From JAJDAH01 sp964487605 (GTDB taxonomy: Bacteria; Myxococcota_A; Polyangia; Polyangiales; Polyangiaceae): a DNA stretch of 64,000 nt. The stretch is taken from the NCBI GenBank assembly GCA_964487605.1, contig CAZARU010000024.1:1-64000 (forward strand). The letters are read 5' to 3'. The position numbers and the translations under genes are program-made. The notes below the pieces were generated by a model. That model saw only the letters and a program-made list of their open reading frames with translations, had not been told where the DNA came from and did no database searches. Below, one piece after another: positions 43,416 to 52,718 of this stretch (position 1 is its first letter; each line of letters opens with the position of its first letter).

Positions 43416-44350
43416 CGCTGCCTCCCTTCGCCGAGGCCCCGCGAGTTTCGATGGTCGTCAGGGCCGCTCGGGGCGCGCTGACCTGGGGCACGTTCCCCTT
43501 CGTGTTCGTCGGCGCCCTCACCCTCGGCGCGGCGGCCATCGACCGGGGCTTCATCGTCTGGGCGGTGCCGGCGATCATCGCCGGGGCCGGCGCCATCGTC
43601 GCGCTGCTGGAGCGCATTCATCCGCACGTGCCGGCGTGGAATCGACCGCGTGGCGACGTGGGCACGGACACGAAGCACCTCGTCGTGTCGCTCATTGCCG
43701 TCCCGGAGTTGTTCCGCGCAGCGACCTTCGGGGCCCTGTACGCGGCGAGCGCGTGGCTGGTCGCCCACGTGGGGTTCGGGCCGTGGCCGCGAGATTGGCC
43801 CCTGTTCGCACAGCTCGCCCTCGCCATGGTGGTCACGGAGTTCGGCGCCTACTGGGCTCATCGGCTCATGCACGAGGTTCCTCTCCTGTGGCGACTGCAC
43901 GCCGTCCACCACACGGCCGAGCGCCTCTACTTCCTGAACTCCGTCCGCTTCCACCCGCTCGACACGCTCATGTCGTACGCGATGGAGGCCATTCCGCTGG
44001 TGCTCCTCGGCTGTCCAGAGCCGGTGATCGCGCTGTTCGTGATCTTCACCGGCGTTCATGGGCTCTTTCAGCATGCGAACGTACGCCTGCGCCTCGGGCC
44101 GCTGAACTGGATCTTCAGCATGGCCGAGCTCCACCGCTGGCACCACTCCACCCTCGTCGCGGAAGGCAACAACAACTACGGAACGAACCTGATCTTCTGG
44201 GACGTGGTGTTCGGCACGCGCTTCCTGCCACGCGACCGCCACCCACCCGACACGATCGGCGTCTCTGCGCTCCCGCGGTTTCCGCGGGGCTGGTGGGCAC
44301 AGGTGCGAAGCCCCTTCCGCTGGGAGGCCACCGTCCGCGAGTCGCAGTAG
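43412..44350 (+). CDS. Sterol desaturase/fatty acid hydroxylase family protein
   Basis: 312 residues with four or five hydrophobic helices and the diiron His boxes HRLMHEV, HAVHHTAER and HRWHHST, each at the standard spacing of the sterol desaturase family PF04116. Other signatures: WAHRLMHEVPLLWRLHAVHH, FQHANVRL and NNYGTNLIFWDVVFGT. It acts in the membrane with O2 and an electron donor, hydroxylating or desaturating a lipid. It is translationally coupled to the TetR gene. A different subfamily from the FA2H-like enzyme at 27628. Confidence 0.9.
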   Translation: MTLPPFAEAPRVSMVVRAARGALTWGTFPFVFVGALTLGAAAIDRGFIVWAVPAIIAGAGAIVALLERIHPHVPAWNRPRGDVGTDTKHLVVSLIAVPELFRAATFGALYAASAWLVAHVGFGPWPRDWPLFAQLALAMVVTEFGAYWAHRLMHEVPLLWRLHAVHHTAERLYFLNSVRFHPLDTLMSYAMEAIPLVLLGCPEPVIALFVIFTGVHGLFQHANVRLRLGPLNWIFSMAELHRWHHSTLVAEGNNNYGTNLIFWDVVFGTRFLPRDRHPPDTIGVSALPRFPRGWWAQVRSPFRWEATVRESQ

Positions 44351-44391
44351 GCCGGAGCCGGGCCTGCCGGCGCCGCGCAGCCGCGACGAGG

Positions 44392-46656
44392 TCACCCGGC
44401 GGGGCGAACGCGCCGCGACCTCGCATCGAGGATCTGGAACAGCTCCGCCTTCATGGTCTCGAGTCGATTGGGCTCGCGCGCGGCGAGATCGGTCGTCTCG
44501 CCGGGGTCGGTCTCCAGCAGGAAGATCTGCAGCGACCGGGACGGCTCGCGGTAGACGACCTTGTACGGCCACTCCACGAGCGCGGCCGAGTACCTCGAAA
44601 AATCGCTAATGCGGAAGGACTCGAGCACGATCGCCGGCGCGTCGAGCGTGTGGCCGGCCCAGAGCGGAAGCAGATTGCGTCCGCGCAGACTCTCCCATCC
44701 GCGGCGGACTCCCAGCGCGTTCAGCGCCGTCGGGAGCAGGTCCTGGTGGGCCACCGCGCCGTCGATTCGTCGGCGGGCATGGCGGGGCAACCTGAGAAGT
44801 CCCGGGACGCGCACCTGAGGCTCGTGAAGGTCCGTGGAGTTGTGGCGACGCCCGTGTTCGCCGAACGCCTCGCCGTGATCGCCGGCCACGAGGAGCACCG
44901 TGTCGTCCCACACCCCAGCCCTCTCCAGCCCCAGGACGAGACGGTGAACCGCACGATCGACCCCCCAGATCTCGCTGTCGTAGCGCCCCGCGTCACCGGG
45001 CCCGAAGTCCGGGGAGCCGGGGTGACGATCGTAGGAGGCGTGCGGCTCGGCGAAATGAATCCACAGCAAGAACCGCCTGGCGCCGACGACGCGCAGCCGA
45101 TCGAGGGCGCGGCTCACGAGCTCCTCGGCCTGGATGCCGAGGAGCTTGCCGCGGCGACGCTTCACGGGCGTCGCCGTGTCGTAGGTGGTGAACCCCCTGA
45201 CGAATCCGAGGTCTTCGTCGTGGGACAGCGCCGGCAGGTTCGGCAGAATCGCGATCGTCTCGAAACCCGCTTCCTGCAGGAGCTCGGGGACCCAGGGGAG
45301 CCCCGGCGCCATGCGCGGCCCCTTGCCGGTGCCCATCGTCCACTCGACCTCGGACGGCAAGAGCGTGGACCAGAGGGAGGCGAGGGACAGACGCGTCGTG
45401 CACGAGGCCGAGTAGAGCCGACCGAACACCGCGGCCTGGCCGGCGAGCTGATCGAGGTTCGGCGTCGTCACCCGTTCGTGGCCCAGGAACGAGACACGAT
45501 CGGCCCGCAGCGATTCCACCGTGACGACCACGAGGTGCCGCGCGGACCCCGTGTGCGATCCCGCATCGAGCCAGACGGGCGGCGTGGCGCGCGCGACGCC
45601 GCTCGAGTCGCCACCCAGGCAGTTCTCGTCGATGCCGTTCCCCGGAACGTCCGGCGCTGCGGGGTTCACGGTCCCGTCGAAGGGCGCGCAGTCCCCGCCG
45701 CCCAGCCACGACGAGAAGCCGTCGCCGTCCACGTCCGTCGTGACCCGCACGCCGTGGACCAGCGCCGCCGACCATCGCTCCGCCACGACGATAGCACCGG
45801 GAAGATCCGCGGGTCCGCGGGCGACCAGGGCGGCGAGCGCCGCAGCCGCGCAGAACGACCCGGCGACTCCGAAGGCGACCGAGCGCGCGCGCCAGGCCCT
45901 TCGCACCAGGAGCGCGTGCGCGCCGAAGGCCACCGCCAGCGCGACGAAGGGTCCGGCGACCGGCCAAGGACCGACGTCACGCAGGCTCACGGCGGTTCGC
46001 AGAGCGAGCCACGTCAGCGCCGCGACCGCGACGAGCACCGCAACGCCCCACACGAGGAGCGGACGGCGCGACGGTGGCGCACGAAGCGCCGCGCGGCGAA
46101 GCGCGCAGCAGGTCGCGGGAAAGACGGCCGTGGCGAGCGCCGTGAGCCCGACCGTCGCCCCCGCCACAACGAGCGCACCGAGCTCCTGATTGTTCAGTCT
46201 CGCCTGGACCCAGCGCCCGACGAGGTGGACGCAGACGACCACCGGCGTCGCCAGGAGCACCACCGCGGCAGCCCGCGGACCGCCGTCGACGACCTCGTCC
46301 CGCGCCGCGCGGACGAGCAGGGACGCCGCGAGAGCCGCTGCGCCGCACGCGGCACCCGCGAGCAGGAACCACGGGAGCACGTAGGCGAGGAGTCGGAAGG
46401 CGAGCGCGAAGTCCAGATCGCCGTCACGCAAGGCGCCGGACGGCGCGTCGACGCATGCGAGCACGACGCCGGCTGCGCCTCCGGCCGCGACGTGCCTCAC
46501 CCATCGCGCGGCGCTGGGGGACTCCGTGGTGCGCGCCTCTGGCAGGGGCGCATCGGAAGTCGGCAGGCGCGCCGCACCGCGCTCGTGGTGTGCGGTCGAG
46601 GGAGGCTCCGCGCGATCATCGTCGTCGGCGTCGGACAGGGGCGCGCAGCCTAACAC
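44392..46656 (-). CDS. Membrane enzyme of the sulfatase/alkaline phosphatase fold with MopE-like insert (1)
   Basis: About 754 residues. Six or so N-terminal helices (about 60-310) lead to a Cys/Asp motif (DVDGDGFSSWLGGGDCAPFDG to DENCLGGD, about 330-375) like the MopE metal-binding repeat, then the catalytic fold: TVESLRADRVS, SCTTRLSLASLW (nucleophile segment), FAEPHASY and GDHGEAFGEHG (metal ligands). The position of the usual formylglycine Cys aligns with Thr (the second Thr of CTTR) as in EptA and LtaS. It may transfer phospho-head-groups to envelope lipids or sugars; not a typical sulfatase. The GTG at 46656 is a tentative start. Confidence 0.8.
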   Translation of the reverse strand: MLGCAPLSDADDDDRAEPPSTAHHERGAARLPTSDAPLPEARTTESPSAARWVRHVAAGGAAGVVLACVDAPSGALRDGDLDFALAFRLLAYVLPWFLLAGAACGAAALAASLLVRAARDEVVDGGPRAAAVVLLATPVVVCVHLVGRWVQARLNNQELGALVVAGATVGLTALATAVFPATCCALRRAALRAPPSRRPLLVWGVAVLVAVAALTWLALRTAVSLRDVGPWPVAGPFVALAVAFGAHALLVRRAWRARSVAFGVAGSFCAAAALAALVARGPADLPGAIVVAERWSAALVHGVRVTTDVDGDGFSSWLGGGDCAPFDGTVNPAAPDVPGNGIDENCLGGDSSGVARATPPVWLDAGSHTGSARHLVVVTVESLRADRVSFLGHERVTTPNLDQLAGQAAVFGRLYSASCTTRLSLASLWSTLLPSEVEWTMGTGKGPRMAPGLPWVPELLQEAGFETIAILPNLPALSHDEDLGFVRGFTTYDTATPVKRRRGKLLGIQAEELVSRALDRLRVVGARRFLLWIHFAEPHASYDRHPGSPDFGPGDAGRYDSEIWGVDRAVHRLVLGLERAGVWDDTVLLVAGDHGEAFGEHGRRHNSTDLHEPQVRVPGLLRLPRHARRRIDGAVAHQDLLPTALNALGVRRGWESLRGRNLLPLWAGHTLDAPAIVLESFRISDFSRYSAALVEWPYKVVYREPSRSLQIFLLETDPGETTDLAAREPNRLETMKAELFQILDARSRRVRPAG

Positions 46657-46679
46657 GCGCCTCCGCCATCGTCCGCGAG

Positions 46680-46778
46680 CTAGGGGTTCGGCTGGACGCT
46701 CCGGCTCGCGTCGTCCCAGCGGTAGAGGAGCGAACGGTTGCCCCCGTACGTGCGCTCCGGACCGCCGCTGTCCGGCAT
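46680..46778 (-). other. Short open frame, possible decayed gene end (32 codons)
   Basis: From ATG 46778 to TAG 46680 the frame reads like the end of a real protein (GGNRSLLYRWDDASRS), in a 210-bp gap that otherwise holds nothing. No SD lies before the ATG. It may be a tiny gene or the 3' remnant of a lost one. Confidence 0.2.
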
Positions 46779-46866
46779 TTCGAACCGCGGCGAGGGTCGC
46801 GCACGTCAGCACCTGCCCAGCGCAGGACGCTCATGAGGCTCGCATGGGGTGTCTGCGCGGGCCGCG

Positions 46867-48438
46867 TCAAGCGAAGCGGCTGGCGACCGTGTACGCCGCG
46901 TGCGCTCCACCGCGGGGCGCGTGAGACGCCGCGGCTTGCCCCAGCGCGCGGGCGCCCGGACCCACCACTTTCTCCAGCGCCTCGCGCCGGAGCTCGCTCC
47001 GACGCGCCTCGGGCACGTGACCCCACGCGGCGAGAACGCCCTCTTGCGGACAGCACGCGACCGGCACATCGGCCCCTGCCGTCAGGGCTCGTGTGAAGCA
47101 CCGTGACAGCCACTCCGAGGACACGACGCCCTCCGCAACCGCCCAGGCGACGAACCGCCAGGCGAGGGCCGCGTGGCGGCGCTCGTCGTCGGCGATGCGA
47201 CGGAGCAGAGCGGCCACCGAAGGGTCGACGGCCAGCTCGGCGGCCTGTGCCGCTTCGAGCGCGGCAACCGTCTCGCCGACGCAGCCCTCGAGGATCGCGG
47301 TCTCCACGATGGTCTCGACCGACCGGCCACCGAGCGCGTCGCTCACATCGAGAAGTCCGGGACCGACGGGTGCGCCCCCGAACGCGCGCGCGAGGTCGAA
47401 GGCCGCGCACGCATGCTCCGTCTCGTCGAGTCCGGCGCGCTGGCTCTCGATCACGAGGTCGGCCGGGGCCCCCAGGCGAAGCAGCTCCAGGGTGAATCGC
47501 GCGAACGCCGCCACCGAAGCGTGCTCCATCAGGGCGACCCGGGTCCAGGCTTCGGCGATCGCCGCGCGGGACACCGCGTCGAGCCCCACGGTGGGTGCGC
47601 CGACCGTGAGATCCACCGCGCTCCAGTCCGAGCGAGGCATCGGGCGCGCGAGTCGCGGCGCCTCCCGCACGAGGAACGGGCGACCGATCCCGCAGAGCTG
47701 GCCCCCACACTGCCGCACGCCGTCGGCCCGCGTGCAGTGCTGCTCGGTCGCGCACTCGGCGCGCGTGGTGCAGGCGTCCTTGGGCGACTGGCAGGCGAAC
47801 CCGGCAATCGACACGCAGTCGTCGATGCACCCCGGTTCGTACGGGACGCAGAGCGAGCCGACGGGGCACTGCGCGTCGCTGGAGCACTCGGCAGGCACGC
47901 ACCGACCGGGCTGTCCGCCGCCACTGCACAGGCAGATGGAAGGCTCGCTACCGGCGTCCACGCAGTCCGCATCGGAGGTGCAACCCTGGAAGCATCCACA
48001 TCCTTCACAGACCAGGCCGGCATCCGGCGCTTCGAAGTCGCACACCGCACGGGTCGGTCGGTGGAGGGTGCCGTTCTCGCAGATCTCGAAACCTCCGCCG
48101 CCCTGTGCGGGCTTCGACCCGGTGCACGAGAAGGGAGCCACGTCCGGCAGTACGACCGTCACGTCCACCGCCGCGTCGAGCGTGGTGACGGCCCCGTCGC
48201 GACCGGCATCCACCGCGACCACGGGACCGTCACGCGAGGCATCGCCGGCCGACGACCCGGAGGTGCCGCCGACGCCGGACCCGCTCGAACCGCTCGAACC
48301 GGCCGCTCCGCTCGAACCGCCCGAACCGGCCGCTCCACCGCTCGAGCCCTCGGAGGAACCGCCGCACGCTACGAGACCGAGTCCCGCCAGGAACGAAGCC
48401 GCCCACGCCTCCACGGAGAACCGATGACGTCCACGCAT
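46867..48438 (-). CDS. Lipoprotein with Cys-rich region and C-terminal ferritin-like domain
   Basis: 523 residues. Lipobox LVA-Cys25; Gly/Ser linker (about 27-65); a Cys-rich middle (about 105-250: CEGCGCFQGC, CLCSGGGQPGRC, CSSDAQC, CGGQLCG); then a four-helix ferritin-like domain (about 290-500). Diiron ligand candidates: Glu305-His306 in MEHAS, Glu339/His342 in DETEH, Glu384/Glu389 in LEGCVGE, Glu419/His422 in DERRH, giving two ExxH motifs. Possible metal, oxidant or redox role on the outside of a membrane. It starts 11 bp after the stop of the frameshifted enzyme gene, so likely co-transcribed with 53189-48450. Confidence 0.83.
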   Translation of the reverse strand: MRGRHRFSVEAWAASFLAGLGLVACGGSSEGSSGGAAGSGGSSGAAGSSGSSGSGVGGTSGSSAGDASRDGPVVAVDAGRDGAVTTLDAAVDVTVVLPDVAPFSCTGSKPAQGGGGFEICENGTLHRPTRAVCDFEAPDAGLVCEGCGCFQGCTSDADCVDAGSEPSICLCSGGGQPGRCVPAECSSDAQCPVGSLCVPYEPGCIDDCVSIAGFACQSPKDACTTRAECATEQHCTRADGVRQCGGQLCGIGRPFLVREAPRLARPMPRSDWSAVDLTVGAPTVGLDAVSRAAIAEAWTRVALMEHASVAAFARFTLELLRLGAPADLVIESQRAGLDETEHACAAFDLARAFGGAPVGPGLLDVSDALGGRSVETIVETAILEGCVGETVAALEAAQAAELAVDPSVAALLRRIADDERRHAALAWRFVAWAVAEGVVSSEWLSRCFTRALTAGADVPVACCPQEGVLAAWGHVPEARRSELRREALEKVVGPGARALGQAAASHAPRGGAHAAYTVASRFA

Positions 48439-48449
48439 GGGGACGTAGT

Positions 48450-50622
48450 CTAGTCCAGTTTCGCCAGGTTTCCCGTCCCATCGCGACGAAGGAGCGACTT
48501 CAAGCGCTTCACCTCGGCGGGGTGGTCCGCGGAGACGTCGGTCGTCTCCGCAGGGTCGGCGCGGGAGTCGTAGAGCGCGACCTTCCCCTTGCCGACGTCC
48601 TGAAGGAGCGCCCAGCTCCCCGCTCGAACCGCGCGGCGGTAGAACGAGCGCTTGGCGCTACCGAGGTCCACCACGGCGCAGAAGATGGGGCGGTCCGCGT
48701 CGCTGGCCGCCGGGTCGAGCGCAGGGACGAGGAGGCTCTGCCCATGAAGCGTTCCGAGCGCCTCGCGCTGCCCGACCAGCTCGAGCAGCGTCGGAACGAC
48801 GTCGACCATCGCCACGGGTGAGTCGATGCGCGCCGCCGGCACGCCGGGGATGCGCACCACCAGCGGAACGTGAACGCTCTCGGCGTGGCAGGTCCGCGCG
48901 TGGAACCGTCCGCCGTGCTCGAGGAACTCCTCACCGTGATCCGAGCTGACGATCACGATGGTGGAGTCCCACAGCTTCGGATCGGCCCGCAGGTACTCGA
49001 CCAGGAAGCCCACGCTGCGATCCGCATACGCGATCTCGCTCTCGTAGCGACCTTGCTCGTCGTCGGGGAACTCCGGCAGCCCCGTCTCCTGCTTGACGTA
49101 CGGGCTGTGGGGTGACTCGTAGTAGATGAACGCGAAGAAGGGATGCTCGCGATCGTTGGCGATGAAGTCGATGGCGTAGGACGTGGACGTCGCCGCGCTG
49201 CGCTCCGAGCGCACGCGCCGCTTCTTGGTCGTCCAGATGTCCACCACGGACTCGAAGCCCCGAACGACCGAGTCGAAGTTGTCGATCACGTAGCTGTTCG
49301 CCACCAGTCGGGTCGCCCACTTCTTCTCGGCGAGGGCCTGCGTCACGGTCCGGTGCGTGTCCGCCAGATGCACCTGGCCGGCCTTCGGCTGCTCCCACCG
49401 CGCGCCGCCGGGAGTCAGCCCGGAAAGCATGCTCGGGATGGACAGCCCGGTGGCCGACGACTGGGCGTAGGCGCGGGTGAAGACGAGCGCGTCGCGACCG
49501 AGCTCCTCCATGAAGGGCGTCGTGCTCCGGACGTGGCCGCCCAGGCTGGTCCGGTCCGCCCTGACCGCGTCGATGACGACCCACACGACGTTCCAGGGCC
49601 GCACCTGCTCCGGCGCCAGCCGGTCCGACCAGCGGCGCGTGACGCGCTCCCTCTCGTTCCTTCTCCGCGTCCTCGCCGTCGCAGTTCTCGTCGACGCCGT
49701 TGCCCGGAACGTCGTGGGCGTTCGGGCCGCGCGTCCGGTCGAAGGGCGCGCAGTCCCGACCGCCGAGCAATGGTGAAGCCCCGTCGCGGTCCAGGTCCGT
49801 CGTGGCTCGCAGGAGGTCCGCCAGGGGGCCGGCGAACACACCGGCATCCATTCCCGCAGCAGCTTCCGTGCGGCGCTCGAACGACGATCCAGTGACCCAG
49901 GAGCAGGCGCCGAGCGCCGCGACGGCGACCATGAGTCCCGCGATGTCCGCGCGACGCGACGCCGGTGCTGCACGGAGCGCGATGGTCGTGAAGGAACAGG
50001 TGACCACGAGCGCGAGCGCCGCCAGCACGTACATGAGCACGCCGAGCGACGCCTCGTGCGCACGCGCGAGCCCGACGGTCCCCCACAGGATCGGTGCGGC
50101 GACGAACAGCGCGTGGCGAGCGGCTCGCCACGGAGGCAACGGGAGCCTCGCACGACGGTCGACCCAGGCGAGCGGCCTCTCGAGAACGCGTGCGAGCACG
50201 GCCGCGGACACCCAGCCGAGCAGCGTGACGACGACCAGGATGGAGGTCACGAGGGCCCGGGCGAACGCGTCGTCGTCGAAGGCCCAGACCCGCGCGAGCA
50301 CCGCCCGGATCGCGAGAACGCCGCCCAGGACGTGCAGCGCGCCCGAGGCGACGACCGCGTGAAGGCGGACCACCGGTCCGCGGTCCTCCGCGTCTCGTCC
50401 GTAGCGCTCGTCGACGGCCTCGATGCGCCGTCGCACGGCGCGGATTCGCCGGCCCACCCAGGCGACGCCGAGCGCGACGACCGCGAAGGGCAGCGCCGCG
50501 AAGGCGACGACCGACGCGCCGAAGACCGCGGCCACCAGGCGATGGCCCGAAGCCGTCGCCATCGACGCGTCGACGGCTCCGAGGAGCAGGCCGCCGACGA
50601 TGAACGCGGCGATCAGCCGCAT
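48450..50622 (-). pseudogene. Membrane enzyme of the sulfatase/alkaline phosphatase fold with MopE-like insert (2), frameshifted
   Basis: Two overlapping frames make one gene. From ATG 50622 (GAGG 4 nt upstream) run about six helices, then DLDRDGASPLLGGRDCAPFDR to DENCDGEDAEKEREG; near 49640-49680 the frame must slip +1, after which VTRRWSDRLAPEQVRPWN, VVIDAVRADRTS, SSATGLSIPSML and SSDHGEEFLEHG follow to a TAG at 48450. The slip lies in a purine-rich stretch (GAGAAGGAACGAGAGG). Either a sequencing indel, a true lesion or programmed shifting could explain it. The nucleophile site has Thr (SATG). Same architecture as 44392-46656, hence probably a paralogue. Confidence 0.75.
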
Positions 50623-50662
50623 GCCGCCTCGACCGCGAATCCCCTCGCCACGCCCGCTCCGC

Positions 50663-52660
50663 TCATTTTCGGTAGGGGGGCTCGTAGCCCCTCTCCCGGA
50701 CGCGGTGAACGGAGAAGAAGGAGCGCAGCACGTCGATCCGCGCAGCACCCCCATCTGGCAGAGCGTCCACGAGGTTGTTCTTCTCCGCGGCGTCCGCGGT
50801 GAGATCGAAGAGTTCCACCGTGTTCACGCGGTCGTCCAGGATCACCTTCTTGCCGTCGGCGAAGAGCATGGCCTTCTTGAGACGGCCCTCCGCGACGATG
50901 GGTCGGGTCAGCTTGGGCGTCCGTCCCCGCAAGAAACCCACGAGGCTCTGACCCATGAAGTGGGGCGGCGTCGCGTGGCCGAACAGATCGAGGATCGTGG
51001 GGCCGACGTCGATGACGGACACCGGCACGCTCACCTTCCTGGGCTCGACTCCCGGCACACGGAAGAAGAGTGGAACCCGCAGGAGTTCTTCGTAGAGCGT
51101 CGTGCCATGGCCGTTCGTGCCGTGCTCCCCGAACGCCTCCCCGTGATCGGACGTCACGACGAGCGCCGCCCGATCTGCGAGACCGAGCCGATCGAGGGCG
51201 TTCAGGAGCACCCCGAGCTGCTCGTCGATGCGGCGAAGGCCTGCGGCCGCGCGTTCCTTCTTGTTTCCCTTCTCGAGCTTGTCGCTCAGCATGTAGTGCG
51301 TGTCGAAGAAATGCAGGTAACCGAAGATGGGACGATCCCTCGACAGCCCGCCCAGAAGCTCGACGAACCTCGGCGTCAGATCCTCGGCCGTCGCGTAGCG
51401 GGTCTTCTTGCTCGACTTCACCTTCTCTTCGTGAGCGAAGCCCCGCACGAGCCCGAAGCCATCGACCATCCAGAACGAGCCCGAGACGTTCAGGGTTTGA
51501 ACGCCAGCCGCCGTGAGGATCTGCGGAAACCGCGGCGTCGGGTCCTCGTGCGGGAAGAGGTCGGGATGGTCGGTGTGGCGGCGCCAGAGTTGCTGGGAGA
51601 AGTACGTTCCGGCGAACAGGCTGGCCAGCGTGACGACCGTCTGGGAGCCGGGCGTACGCGCCACGTCGAAGACGACCGACTCGCGCATCAGCCGCGCGAG
51701 CGTGGGCGTGCGCTCGAGCGCCCGCGGTGTGAGGGACGACCGGGGAAGGGAGTCGATGGTGAAGAGCAGCACGACGGGCGGGTCGCCGAGCAGCGGCGGC
51801 GAGGTGGCCGGGACCGGCCTCGCCTCTTTTCGGCTCGCGAACCACTCGGCGGCCTCGGGGGGGACGCTAGCGCCCGATCCGGCGATCGCCGACCGCGCGC
51901 GGGCGAGCTGCTGCGCCACTACCGATCCCTCCGAGCGCAGGAGCTCGATCATGACGGCGTTGGACGGCCATACCGATACCGACCAGACGCCGAGCAGCAC
52001 GGGCACCGCCCACGCGGCTCCGGGCAGACAGGCCACGACGATGCGGGGCAGGGGGAGGCCGGACACCGCCGCAGCGATGGTCGTGGCGGAGTAGAGCGCG
52101 ACGAAGAGGTGAACCCCCGGGTAGTCGTCCCGGAGCACGAGCTGGTGGCCCACCACACCGGAAACGCCCGCTGCGACGACGAGCCACCGCCACCTGGGTG
52201 GAACGCGGCGCACGACGACCACGGCCAGGCCGAGCCCGACCGCGGCGGCGACGACGAGCGTGATCTCGAGCGGCGCGGCGACGGCGAGCGGCACGCGCTT
52301 GGAGACGAACCCCACGAGATCCGCACGGAGCGAGAACAGCCCGACGGGAAGGGCCGACAGGGCCAGGAGCCCAGGACCGAGGAGAGGAGGCAGCGCCCGA
52401 CCCCACCGCGCAAAGCCGGCCACGAGCGCCGAGGCCGCGACGCCGAGGGCGAGGACGTGTCCCGCGTCGTAGAGCAGGTGCAGGCCGCGCGTTCGCAGTC
52501 CGGAATCGGGGAGCTCGGCGCTCAGGGTGAAGGCGGCGTTCACGCACGCCACGAGCGCCATCGCCACGACGACCGCCTGGTGCGGCGCGAGCGCTGGCGC
52601 GCTCGGGGGGGGCGCCGAGGAATCCGGCTCAGGCTCCGCGCTCAAAGGAGGGCGCAGCAT
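50663..52660 (-). CDS. Membrane enzyme of the sulfatase/alkaline phosphatase fold (3)
   Basis: 665 residues. About seven N-terminal helices (MALVACVNAAFTLSA; HVLALGVAASALVAGF; LLALSALPVGLFSL; TLVVAAAVGLGLAVVVV) precede the catalytic part: VVLLFTIDSLPRSSLT, GSQTVVTLASLFAGTYFSQQ, LHFFDTHYM and SDHGEAFGEHGTNGHG. Thr occupies the nucleophile place (SQTVVTLASL). Unlike its two neighbours it has no Asp/Cys metal-binding insert between the membrane and catalytic parts. It lies 40 bp before the frameshifted homologue on the same strand. Activity unknown; a phospho-transferase is likelier than a sulfatase. Confidence 0.82.
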   Translation of the reverse strand: MLRPPLSAEPEPDSSAPPPSAPALAPHQAVVVAMALVACVNAAFTLSAELPDSGLRTRGLHLLYDAGHVLALGVAASALVAGFARWGRALPPLLGPGLLALSALPVGLFSLRADLVGFVSKRVPLAVAAPLEITLVVAAAVGLGLAVVVVRRVPPRWRWLVVAAGVSGVVGHQLVLRDDYPGVHLFVALYSATTIAAAVSGLPLPRIVVACLPGAAWAVPVLLGVWSVSVWPSNAVMIELLRSEGSVVAQQLARARSAIAGSGASVPPEAAEWFASRKEARPVPATSPPLLGDPPVVLLFTIDSLPRSSLTPRALERTPTLARLMRESVVFDVARTPGSQTVVTLASLFAGTYFSQQLWRRHTDHPDLFPHEDPTPRFPQILTAAGVQTLNVSGSFWMVDGFGLVRGFAHEEKVKSSKKTRYATAEDLTPRFVELLGGLSRDRPIFGYLHFFDTHYMLSDKLEKGNKKERAAAGLRRIDEQLGVLLNALDRLGLADRAALVVTSDHGEAFGEHGTNGHGTTLYEELLRVPLFFRVPGVEPRKVSVPVSVIDVGPTILDLFGHATPPHFMGQSLVGFLRGRTPKLTRPIVAEGRLKKAMLFADGKKVILDDRVNTVELFDLTADAAEKNNLVDALPDGGAARIDVLRSFFSVHRVRERGYEPPYRK

Positions 52661-52718
52661 AGCGCCGAGGCCCAGGCGGGGGCGAGGACTTCGCCGACGC
52701 CGTGAGCCTCCGCACACG

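Noticed and set aside
44351..44391. GC-rich bases between convergent genes as a terminator
   Set aside because: No stable stem with a plausible loop can be drawn.
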